DNA of 18,459 nucleotides from JBFLYC01 sp040756735. GTDB lineage: Bacteria > Bacillota > DSM-16504 > Desulfitibacterales > Desulfitibacteraceae. Below, piece by piece: positions 1-6,723 of the stretch. The stretch spans positions 1-18,459 of the forward strand of contig JBFLYC010000045.1 in NCBI GenBank assembly GCA_040756735.1, given 5' to 3'. The notes under the pieces were generated by a model. The model was not told the origin of the DNA, ran no database searches, and saw nothing but the letters and a program-made list of their open reading frames with translations. Each line of letters starts with the position of its first letter. The stretch's first letter is position 1. Made by a program: the position numbers and the translations under genes.

Positions 1-174
1 AAATTAAAATGGTTCGAAGAAGGGGGTACGGGCGTGCCGGGATTGAACTGCTCAATGCCCTTATGGTTCTTCCCTGGTATTACTATGATGCTGACGACAG
101 CTATAAGCGGGGAAATGTATCCGCCGCTTAGAAGCCATCACCCTGGCATATCGCTCGATGCGAAAGAACCTTAA
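1..174 (+). CDS. C-terminal end of an unrecognised protein (partial)
   Basis: The frame is open from the first base to a TAA at 172-174, giving 57 residues of a C-terminus. It contains a hydrophobic, aromatic stretch (PLWFFPGITMM) and a polar tail ending in DAKEP. The segment between the charged start and the tail could be a membrane-associated or buried core piece, but I cannot name the family. It is on the same strand as the Xre operon but separated from it by about 250 bases and an independent promoter, so it is probably unrelated. Because the start lies outside the window, length and function cannot be judged. It could also be a remnant, as many genes nearby are broken. Confidence 0.4.
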   Translation, partial: KLKWFEEGGTGVPGLNCSMPLWFFPGITMMLTTAISGEMYPPLRSHHPGISLDAKEP

Positions 175-349
175 AAAATGAAAATGAAGAATATAGGAAA
201 CAGCTTCAATAGAATTAAATAGCATTCAATTAGTTGAGGTAATCAAACTCGTGATACATAGCTAATAGCAGTTCCGATTTCGATTATTGGCTATTGTGCA
301 GTTGGCTATAATGGTTGAAGCTTCTCCCAAAGAAATTAAGACGCCATCT
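175..349. other. Intergenic stretch with no recognisable gene
   Basis: No open frame of interest was found. The octamer TTGGCTAT occurs twice as a direct repeat (287-294 and 302-309), the second copy running into a TATAAT at 307-312. A convincing -35 element is missing, so I do not call a promoter here. Confidence 0.4.
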
Positions 350-388
350 TGTCATAATTTTAACAAAAATATAATTGATTTTATGACA
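350..388. promoter_or_regulatory. Dyad operator candidate for the Xre regulator
   Basis: A perfect 8-bp inverted repeat, TGTCATAA at 350-357 and TTATGACA at 381-388, has a 23-base spacer. The right half-site lies directly after the -35 hexamer and inside the promoter spacer, so a bound dimer (or two dimers) would block RNA polymerase. The likely binder is the Xre protein encoded just downstream; self-repression is usual for such modules. The assignment is inferred from position and symmetry only. Confidence 0.55.
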
Positions 389-403
389 GAAGTTGCATAT
401 ACT
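375..403 (+). promoter_or_regulatory. Sigma-A promoter of the Xre-ImmA-PIN operon
   Basis: The -35 hexamer TTGATT (375-380) and -10 hexamer TATACT (398-403) are separated by exactly 17 bases. A strong ribosome binding site, AAGGAGG (409-415), follows 8 bases before the ATG at 424, which leaves a very short leader. Confidence 0.75.
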
Positions 404-423
404 ATAAGAAGGAGGCGAGGACA

Positions 424-762
424 ATGCTAAACTTTGATTTGGTAGGTAAAAAGTTTAAAGTTTTAAGAGAACAATACGGATTTACGCAAGAGCAGCTTGC
501 TCAGTATTTAAATGTAGACCAGAGTTATATTTCCAAATGTGAAAAAAATGAGCGTCAATTTAGTGTAGATATTCTCGAGAGGGCAGGCAATCTTTTTGGG
601 TGCTCGCTTGAATACTTTACAAGTGACGAAGCAGAATATTCTCCTGCAGCTATTGCTCTCCGGGCAAAAGCGGTTACTGCCGAGGATCTGGAGACAATAG
701 CAACAATGAATAAAATTGCTTTAAATCTGCGTTATATGGAAGGATTGTTGAAAGGAGAATAA
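424..762 (+). CDS. Xre-family HTH transcriptional regulator
   Basis: This 112-residue protein has an N-terminal helix-turn-helix of the Cro/CI type over about residues 7-60. The motif GFTQEQLAQYLNVDQSYISK shows the two DNA-binding helices, followed by the usual EKNER turn. The remaining 50 residues are helical and probably mediate dimerisation or contact with the protease. It is the first gene of a three-gene unit: the next gene starts 2 bases after its stop. In Xre/ImmA pairs the regulator is typically held as a repressor and inactivated or cleaved by the metallopeptidase (known from the ICEBs1 ImmR/ImmA pair). The dyad at 350-388 is a plausible self-operator. The strong SD and ATG leave little doubt about the start. 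Confidence 0.9.
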   Translation: MLNFDLVGKKFKVLREQYGFTQEQLAQYLNVDQSYISKCEKNERQFSVDILERAGNLFGCSLEYFTSDEAEYSPAAIALRAKAVTAEDLETIATMNKIALNLRYMEGLLKGE

Positions 763-764
763 AT

Positions 765-1523
765 GTGAAGGAAAAAATACAAATAAATTCCGATGCCATA
801 AATTTACGCAAATATTTTGGTGAAGACATGTATTCTCCCATTGATATTTTTTCCATGCTGAGTACCAGCGAAGATTTAACCATAGTATTTTATCCAATGA
901 GTGAGCGGATAAGCGGATTATGCATCAGAGACAAAAATAACAAGTTGATAGGAATTAATTCGACATTAACTTACGGTCGCCAGCGATTTACGGTAGCCCA
1001 TGAGTTATGTCATTTGTTTTATCACGAGAATTTTGAGAGTGTAGTGTGTGCAAAGGATTTAGACAAAAACAAAGATCCCTTGGAAAAGGAAGCAGATATG
1101 TTTGCGTCGTATTTTTTGGCTCCATATGAAGCATTAAATGAATTTATAAGAACTAAATTGAAAAAACAAAAAAAGAAATTAGATGTTATTGACATTGTAA
1201 AAATAGAACAGTACTTTGGTTTAAGCAGGCAGGCAACCCTTTGGAGGTTAATTAATGATGGCTATCTGTCTTCTGATGAAGCCGAACCAATGAAAACAGG
1301 AATAATTTTATCCGCTCAAAAGCTTGGCTTTGACGCTAAGTTGTATTTGCCTACACCAGAGGACAAACAATATGTAACATATGGTAAGTATATTAAAATG
1401 GCAGAAGAATTAAAAGATAAAAACCTTATTTCTAAAGGAAAGTATGAGGAATTATTATTAGATGCTTTTAGGAGTGATATCGTCTATGGCTTAAACACTG
1501 AAAGAGAAGAACGGTATGATTAA
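765..1523 (+). CDS. ImmA/IrrE-family zinc metallopeptidase
   Basis: This 252-residue protein carries the gluzincin signature HELCH at residues 79-83 in the context TVAHELCHLFYH. A glutamate about 26 residues later in EKEADMFASYFLAP (E109) is the expected third zinc ligand. Both motifs are intact, so an active enzyme is likely. The family (COG2856) cleaves or destabilises a partner Xre repressor, relieving repression. The start is GTG at 765, because the overlapping ATG at 763 runs straight into a stop; AAAGGAG at 751-757 sits at good spacing. The last 8 bases overlap the PIN gene, which suggests translational coupling. The C-terminal 100 residues are helical and may sense a signal or bind the regulator. 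Confidence 0.9.
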   Translation: MKEKIQINSDAINLRKYFGEDMYSPIDIFSMLSTSEDLTIVFYPMSERISGLCIRDKNNKLIGINSTLTYGRQRFTVAHELCHLFYHENFESVVCAKDLDKNKDPLEKEADMFASYFLAPYEALNEFIRTKLKKQKKKLDVIDIVKIEQYFGLSRQATLWRLINDGYLSSDEAEPMKTGIILSAQKLGFDAKLYLPTPEDKQYVTYGKYIKMAEELKDKNLISKGKYEELLLDAFRSDIVYGLNTEREERYD

Positions 1524-2046
1524 AGAATTATTTTTTGACACTGATTGCATATCTTCTTTTTTGTGGGTCAAACAAGAAAACCTCTTATTGCAGTTATATC
1601 CAGGCAGGATTATTCTACCTTATGAAGTATTTATTGAATTATCAAACCCAAGCATACCTCATATCAAAAGAAAAATTTCTGCCCTTTGTTCAAATGGTGA
1701 TGTTTCAACAATGAAAATAGTGATGAGAACGGAAGAGTACAGGCTATTTTATGAAATGGCAATTTCGCCTCCAAAAGGCGAAGTAGTTATAGGTAAAGGT
1801 GAAGCTGCAGCTCTGGCACTGGCGAAAGTACATAACGGCATTGTTGCCAGTAATAATAAGAAGGATATCAAAAGATATATAGAAAAATTGAAATTAAATC
1901 ATATTACAACCGGCGATATTTTGGTAGAAGCCACGAATAAAGGGCTGATAGATGAAAATACAGGTAATCAAATATGGGCCAACATGCTTTCAAAACAAAG
2001 GTTATTGCCGGCAGCAACTTTTTCTGATTATCTTAGACTTTGTTAA
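1516..2046 (+). CDS. PIN-domain protein, probable nuclease toxin of the Xre-ImmA module
   Basis: The 176-residue protein has PIN-fold hallmarks: an N-terminal FFDTDCISSFL strand with acidic D8 and D10, a glutamate pair in YEVFIELSNP (E37, E41), the GKGEAAALALA helix (E96), and IVASNNKKD near residue 115. In the last motif, asparagines replace the usual aspartates of SDD, with D117 close by. PIN proteins are generally magnesium-dependent RNases, often toxins of type II systems. The start overlaps the metallopeptidase by 8 bases. The Xre and protease genes would then act as the control arm for this protein. I infer the toxin role from fold and position. The changed acidic residue means activity could be weak or altered. 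It matches the COG2405/DUF3368-like group as I remember it. Confidence 0.75.
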   Translation: MIKELFFDTDCISSFLWVKQENLLLQLYPGRIILPYEVFIELSNPSIPHIKRKISALCSNGDVSTMKIVMRTEEYRLFYEMAISPPKGEVVIGKGEAAALALAKVHNGIVASNNKKDIKRYIEKLKLNHITTGDILVEATNKGLIDENTGNQIWANMLSKQRLLPAATFSDYLRLC

Positions 2047-2113
2047 TGATGTTTTAGAAACAGGGTAATAATGGTTTAGTGACAGCATAAGGCGCGGTTT
2101 GATACAACTAAAG

Positions 2114-2930
2114 TCACGAAAAGTACATCGATGCGGGGAGGACCTTGGGCTTATGGTTCGAGGCTTTTTTTGTTAATAATCTATCCAAGCTCTCTAAGGT
2201 AAAGGATTCTATAAAATAACTTATAGTAGCCTCACCACCGGCACGCCAGCGCTGAAGTCTCTTAAATCCGCTTTGGGACTGGTATTTTTTTCGGGACTTG
2301 CTAATTTTACCTTTGCGGGGCAGGCTGCATTGCTTAACACCCTTTTCTTTTTAGGATTCGTTCGTTTTCAGCACTGCCGAACCCACGGTCACCTGCCACT
2401 GCCCTGGGCGGGCGGCCAAAAGTTTTGATATGTTTATTGACAGTGCCAACCAATAAAGTATCATCGCTGGGGTTGCCGTCTAAAACTTCATAGCCAGTAA
2501 TTACTTGTTCTTCGGTTTCCTGTAACATCACCTTGTACCCAAACTCCGTTGGATTATGGGTTTTTCCGCGCCGGATTGGGCGCGCAGCAGTATCAAAGAC
2601 GCTGATGATCCTGTTCGGAAGGTGGAGATTGCCTTCCTGGACAGCGTTAGTCTGGCCGATAATTTGTTCTGTTACCTTGATACTTTCCTTAAGATCTTGA
2701 ACTAAATTACAAATCTTTTGAGATACGTGATCTCCATTGCGGTTTAGAAACTGTTTAGTGTTTGTAACTATCTTCTGTGCATCAATGACTACTTGTTTGG
2801 CGGTTTCCATGATTTCACCGGTAATTTTTCTTACTTCCGCGTAAGACTCACCGGTACGCCACTTGGCTACTTTAGCGATTGATAAGATACGCTTTTTGAC
2901 GGACCTTTGCCGGTCCTTGAACATATAAAG
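2114..2930 (-). pseudogene. ISNCY-type transposase remnant, frameshifted and truncated
   Basis: The frame 2334-2924 on the minus strand encodes the middle of an ISNCY/IS1202-like DDE transposase. Catalytic-core phrases include FDTAARPIRRGKTHNPTEFG, EVLDGNPSDDTLL and VAGDRGFGS. The frame ends at 2334 in a false stop. Removing one G from the GGG run near 2341 joins it to KQCSLPRKGKISKSRKKYQ and then RWRAGGEATISY, the expected continuation. After about 2220 the family-typical stretch is missing, and the frame jumps to a LDRLLTKKA-like tail ending at 2114, so an internal deletion is likely. The N-terminal half is absent: homology stops at about 2925, where a ThiF-like fragment begins on the other strand. 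The gene is not functional. No terminal repeats could be identified with confidence. Confidence 0.75.
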
Positions 2931-3253
2931 TAGATGGAGTAAAAGAAAAAATTCTTGATATTAACCCTAAAGCAAAGTGTCAGAACTACAGATTTAATGT
3001 ACTGGATGACTATTCCTTCAACCTTTACAACTTGTTAAGTTGTGATTTGGTAATTTCTACAATAGATGACCAGGAAGCTAAACATGCTATTGATTCTACA
3101 TTGGTTCCATACGGAAAAAAGGTATTATATTCAGGAGCTTTCTATAACTCGGTGGCAGGTTTTGTTCAGGGCACTGTGAGGTCGTTGCAAGGATTGAACA
3201 TGCCTGAAACTCAGAAAAATAAAGGTTTTCAGCAGCATCTTTGGTTATTATAA
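2921..3253 (+). pseudogene. ThiF/E1-like adenylyltransferase fragment
   Basis: The open frame runs from just after a stop at 2918-2920 to TAA at 3251-3253. It shows C-terminal E1/ThiF features: GVKEKILDINPKAK, then DLVISTIDDQEAKHAIDSTL and VPYGKKVLYSGAF. These correspond to the strands around the adenylate/metal-binding aspartate and the return strand of the Rossmann-like fold. The nucleotide-binding GxGxxG half and the catalytic cysteine region are missing, cut at the junction with the transposase remnant. Intact relatives activate ubiquitin-like proteins and often sit in E1-E2-JAB or CBASS-type defence clusters. The only initiation codon near the start is a TTG at 3032 inside the domain, with no SD. 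I regard it as a dead remnant. Confidence 0.65.
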
Positions 3254-3634
3254 TTTTCATGCTACCCTTGAGGGGATAAAAAAGATGACATAGTCCCTAA
3301 TCGAAGTAGAGACAAGCTTAGAGGGATTTTTCTTGTTGATAATTATGCTTTTGTGGGTAATTTTACAAGCAGAATTGTCAGTCACAATAACAAATTCAAA
3401 GTATATGTGACAAATTTATATAGCTTTTCCAAATTGTTTCGCACCCTGCGTGAAGAATTGAGTTGGACGCATTAAGATTCAGATATGAAGGTTATAAAGG
3501 AACACTTGTTCTGGAAGTTTTTATAAGGTATGATATTAATTATAGGGTTGAAGAAAAATATGGTAATAAGAATGTTATAAGTTCTCACTTCTATAAGTTA
3601 AGTGAGGGCTTCACAGGTACGGGGGTAATGTGAG
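3254..3634 (+). other. Degenerate stretch with one small unrecognised frame
   Basis: Most of this stretch holds nothing recognisable. From 3454 to the TGA at 3631-3633 one frame is open, including phrases such as ALRFRYEGYKGTLVLEVF and YDINYRVEEKYG. The composition looks protein-like rather than random, so it may be the tail of a lost gene just upstream of the KilA-N start. There is no good start codon or ribosome binding site. I do not recognise the family. Confidence 0.3.
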
Positions 3635-4476
3635 ATGCCAAAGAAACCTGTTAAAGAAACAATTCACGCAAAAGGTGTTGACATTACGATTTATACAGAA
3701 GATTTTCAAAATGAGTTCATATCACTTACAGATATTGCTCATATAAAAGCGATGAACCTTTTATTGTTATCAACAACTGGATGCGGGGAAAAGATACCAT
3801 TGAATTTTTAGGACTCTGGGAACAATTACATAATCCAGACTTTAAACCTATCGAATTCGATAGGTTTAGAAAAGAAGCTGGATACAATGCTTTTACGTTA
3901 TCTCCACAAAAGTGGATAGAAAATACAAATGCCATTGGCATCGTATCCAAGTCAGGTCGTTATGGCGGAACTTTTGCCCATTCCGATATTGCTTTTGAGT
4001 TTGCATCCTGGATATCTGCAGAGTTTAAACTCTATATAATTAAAGATTATAAAAGATTAAAAAACGATGAAAGCAGCAAACTTTCTTTAGGTTGGAATCT
4101 AAATCGTGAGATATCAAAGCTAAATTATAGAATTCATACTGATGCCATCAAGGAGAACTTAATTCCACCGGAATTATCACCATATCAAATCTCTATAACC
4201 TACGCTAGTGAAGCTGACGTTCTAAATGTCGCTCTGTTTGGAATCACCGCCAAACAATGGCGTGACGAAAATCCTGATAAAAGCGGAAATATCAGAGATT
4301 ACGCTTCATTAAACCAATTGTTGGTTTTAGCGAATATGGAAAGCTATAATGCGATTCTAATTGAACAAGGCAAACCCCAGCCAGAACGACTTCAACTATT
4401 AAATAAATTGGCTATTCGTCAGCTTAAAAAAATTGAGGAAATCAATGTAGATACAATTAAAAAGTTGGGCAAATAG
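3635..4476 (+). pseudogene. KilA-N domain protein, broken by a single-base frameshift
   Basis: The ATG at 3635 opens a frame reading FISLTDIAHIK and then leaves the family pattern. The downstream frame (mod 1) carries the rest: SDEPFIVINNWMRGKDTIEF, GLWEQLHNP, FTLSPQKWI and SGRYGGTFAHSDIAFEFASW. Inserting one base near 3742 would give DIAHYKSDEPF, the expected join, so a 1-base deletion is the simplest explanation. KilA-N domains bind DNA in phage and defence proteins. The C-terminal half (from about ISKLNYRIHTDAI to the end) is the conserved region that usually follows the domain in this bacterial subgroup. A single-base change could also be a sequencing error. If so, the gene would be an intact protein of about 280 residues. 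The gene is 41 bases upstream of the NTPase remnant. Confidence 0.75.
3843..3868. repeat. 26-bp perfect palindrome inside the KilA-N gene
   Basis: The sequence is exactly self-complementary for 13 bases either side of the centre at 3855/3856, which is the GAATTC in ACCTATCGAATTCGATAGGT. It lies in coding sequence for KPIEFDRF, a part of the protein that is otherwise normal for the family. As RNA it would form a hairpin with almost no loop; as DNA it could be a symmetric protein-binding site. Confidence 0.9.
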
Positions 4477-4517
4477 TTTATTATCAGTTAAAAAAGGTTC
4501 CATAAAGGGATGATAAG

Positions 4518-5679
4518 ATGTTTGGAATAAATTGGAATATATTTAAGGCAAAATTCAATGGCAAAGAACAAAAGGCTTTTGAAAATCTTTGTTATCTTTT
4601 ATTCTGTAATGAATTCAATCAAAATACCGGGATTTTCCGATATAAAAACCAGACAGGTATAGAAACAGAACCTATTGAGCATAAAGGAAAAAGAACCTCA
4701 GTATAAAACTAATATTGAAGAATATGCGGAGGCCAAAGAGATTGAAGTTGAATGGAGAGTACCCAGTCATTTTGAACGACAACTTGCGCTTGAGAATAAT
4801 ATTTTCTTAGCAAAACGTTTTTTTTCTTTAGAGAAAAGTACATTTGACCTTATACAGGACTTGATTCAACATACGGAATCAATCCTTGCCCCTATCCGCT
4901 CAGACATAGAATATAAGGGCAATATAATTAAATTGGACAGGTCAGCAACTCTGGCTGATTTAAAAAATGTTTCAGCCAAGTCATCGGTAGTTATATTAAG
5001 CGGAAAAGGTGGGGTTGGGAAAACCGCCGTAATTAAAGATTTATATAGACAAGTAAAAGAGACGATACCAATGTTTGTTTTTAAGGCCACAGAGTTTAAT
5101 ATCCCTAACATTAATAATATCTTTAATGCTTACGGAAATTTTACATTAACCGATTTTATATCTGAATGTCAGCGAATAGAAGAAAAATATATTGTCATTG
5201 ATTCTGCTGAAAAATTATCCGACATAGAGGATCAGAGCGCATTTCAGGAGTTTTTATCTGCGCTTATTAATAACAAATGGAAAGTTATCTTTACGACAAG
5301 GCATAGTTATCTAGACGATTTGAAATTCCAGTTAATTCTTGAAGTGTATCGGTTACCCTTTATACCATTTAATATTGAAGAAATCAAGGGAGAAGAACTT
5401 AAGAATCTTTCCTGCAAATATTGCTTTAATCTTCCGCAAAATGATAGGTTATTCGAACTGCTGCAGAATCCATTTTATTTCGCTGAATATTTGAATGAAT
5501 ACGAAAATATAGAAAGTTCTGCAAGTCTCTTTGATTTTAAAAATCTTTTATGGGATAAGCAAATTTTAAAATCAGCCCATCGAAAGAATAACATTCATAT
5601 CAGGAGAGAGAATTGCTTTTTACAGATTGCACTTAAAAGAGCTAATGAAGGGCAGTTTTATGTAAATACAAAGCCTTGA
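4518..5679 (+). pseudogene. P-loop NTPase (STAND-like) with lost nuclease-like domain
   Basis: The ATG at 4518, after an AAAGGGATGATAAG leader, opens MFGINWNIFKAKFNGKE with AFENLCYLLFCNEF and GIETEPIE, the usual N-terminus of a restriction-endonuclease-like domain. At about 4680-4690 the frame jumps to a different one that resumes at KEPQYKTNIEEYAE. In relatives I would expect roughly 50 further residues here, containing the catalytic Q-x-K part. The NTPase part is clear: a Walker A-like VVILSGKGGVGKTA (near residue 105 of the second frame), a Walker B-like YIVIDSAEK, and a sensor strand KVIFTTRHSYLDD. The protein then stops at 5679 after about 330 residues, whereas relatives are much longer. 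It is probably a decayed antiviral or restriction-type gene. ATP-binding residues remain intact. Confidence 0.65.
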
Positions 5680-5767
5680 GTGTATAAAAAAGATATATTC
5701 GTTAAGGTAATAGGGCTGCATTTAATATTATGATAAATTTGATGTAGTATTTTACGAATGAAAGGTG

Positions 5768-5790
5768 TATAATAATAGCAAAGAAGGAGG
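5768..5790 (+). promoter_or_regulatory. -10 element and ribosome binding site of the toxin-antitoxin pair
   Basis: A perfect TATAAT at 5768-5773 precedes AAGGAGG at 5784-5790 and the ATG at 5800. The -35 region is weak: TAGTAT at 17-base spacing, with a better TTGATG at 5739-5744 but 23 bases away. This fits a promoter controlled by the antitoxin. Confidence 0.5.
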
Positions 5791-5799
5791 CGGTTATAA

Positions 5800-6054
5800 A
5801 TGCCAAACATTAAGCCCATATCAGATTTAAGAAATTACAACGAAATCCTGCGGGACATTGCCGTAGGTGAGCCAGTGTTTTTAACCAAAAATGGCAGAGG
5901 AAAATTTGCTATTATTGATATTGCTGAATATGAGAAATTAAAGGCTTCACTAAAGCTGATGTCACAGCTTGCCCAAGGAGAACTGGCCGGGAGAGAGAAA
6001 GGATGGATGACAATAGAGGAAGTGGAAGCAGAACTGGGGATTGAGGATGTATAA
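5800..6054 (+). CDS. Phd/YefM-family antitoxin
   Basis: This 84-residue protein starts with the typical Phd/YefM pattern: KPISDLRNYNEILRDI, then GEPVFLTKNGRGKFAIIDIAEYEKL. This is the DNA-binding N-terminal fold of such antitoxins. The C-terminal part (WMTIEEVEAELGIEDV) is acidic and helical and should wrap the toxin. In this family the antitoxin neutralises the toxin and, with it, represses the operon. The start is set by a strong SD at ideal distance. Its stop overlaps the toxin start by 8 bases. It appears complete. Confidence 0.9.
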   Translation: MPNIKPISDLRNYNEILRDIAVGEPVFLTKNGRGKFAIIDIAEYEKLKASLKLMSQLAQGELAGREKGWMTIEEVEAELGIEDV

Positions 6055-6379
6055 GCTGAAAATTTCACCTGAAGCTAAAGATGATTTAGCAGTAATTAAA
6101 CACTATATTTCTAAAGAACTTTGCAATCCACAGGCAGCTATAAATCTTGTTTCTAAAATCACCAAAAAGATACGTGGGTTGACAGAGTATCCCGGAATAG
6201 GTTCGCCACTATCTTCCGTCCTAGATATACAAACAGATTATCGTTTTCTTGTTTGTGACAATTACTTGATATTTTACAGGTACGAAGATGGAATTGTTTT
6301 CGTGTCAAGAATCTTATACGGTAGACGGAATTATGCGCGTATCCTATTCGGTGATTTGTTGGAGGATGAAGAAATATAG
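6047..6379 (+). CDS. RelE/ParE-superfamily toxin
   Basis: The 110-residue protein has the RelE/ParE plan: N-terminal KLKISPEAKDDLAVIKHYI, a central KKIRGLTEYPGIGSPL helix-turn, and a C-terminal sheet with YRFLVCDNYLIFYRYEDG and VSRILYGRRNYARIL. The last motif is typical of the ParE branch, which poisons DNA gyrase, while RelE-like relatives cut mRNA; sequence alone does not decide. I prefer the ATG at 6047 over the TTG at 6041, because GGGG at 6036-6039 lies 7 bases upstream and the overlap with the antitoxin is then 8 bases. The overlap ensures coupled translation. A terminator follows at 6406-6428. The pair looks intact, in contrast to most of its neighbours. Confidence 0.88.
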   Translation: MYKLKISPEAKDDLAVIKHYISKELCNPQAAINLVSKITKKIRGLTEYPGIGSPLSSVLDIQTDYRFLVCDNYLIFYRYEDGIVFVSRILYGRRNYARILFGDLLEDEEI

Positions 6380-6405
6380 AATATAAAATTTTAAGTGCAT
6401 CGTCA

Positions 6406-6428
6406 GTCAGCTTGAAGCTGGCATTTTT
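6406..6428 (+). terminator. Rho-independent terminator of the toxin-antitoxin operon
   Basis: The stem GTCAGC (6406-6411) pairs with GCTGGC (6417-6422), with one G-U pair, around the loop TTGAA. It is followed by ATTTTT. It lies 27 bases after the toxin stop codon. Confidence 0.65.
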
Positions 6429-6606
6429 CATGGTTCAAAGCATACGGAAATTGCGCCATGAAGATTATTGAACTTATGAGGTATAACGGCTTGAACCCCT
6501 AGTATTGGAAAATAAATGCGTACTAACTCATCCATCCTAAGTTTTTCAATTAATATCGACATTATCTAGTTCTTCAACAACCAACCCGATATGAATTATC
6601 GGCCAC

Positions 6607-6672
6607 CTGCCTTGTGATGTCAAGGGCAGGGCCACTAACGCCTGCTAACGCACCCTTGACATCACAAGGCAG
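6607..6672. repeat. 20-bp perfect inverted repeat in the IS 3' noncoding region
   Basis: The 20-base arm at 6607-6626 (CTGCCTTGTGATGTCAAGGG) is exactly complementary to 6653-6672, with a 26-base loop. The loop holds CTAACGC twice (6635-6641, 6645-6651). Outer flanks AACCAACCC (left, near 6578) and GGGTTGGTT (right, near 6692) are also complementary, so a larger cruciform is possible. It lies downstream of orfB, between its stop and the IS end. Confidence 0.9.
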
Positions 6673-6723
6673 CCTGCTTGAATTACCTTAAGGGTTGGTT
6701 GAGGAATTATTATTAAGCCTTAC

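Noticed and set aside
674..883. Minus-strand frame opposite the Xre and ImmA genes.
   Set aside because: It is antisense to two well-supported genes, has no SD, and no domain.
2141..2171. Terminator-like stem CCTTG/CGAGG followed by a T run after the PIN gene.
   Set aside because: The stem is only 5 bp, and the T run falls within the continuing minus-strand frame of the transposase tail, where it encodes KKA. I cannot support it as a terminator.
6429..6491. Phrase HGSKHTEIAP and MKIIELMRYNGLNP resembling pieces of a HicA-type toxin.
   Set aside because: The pieces are too short and interrupted by stops to support a call.
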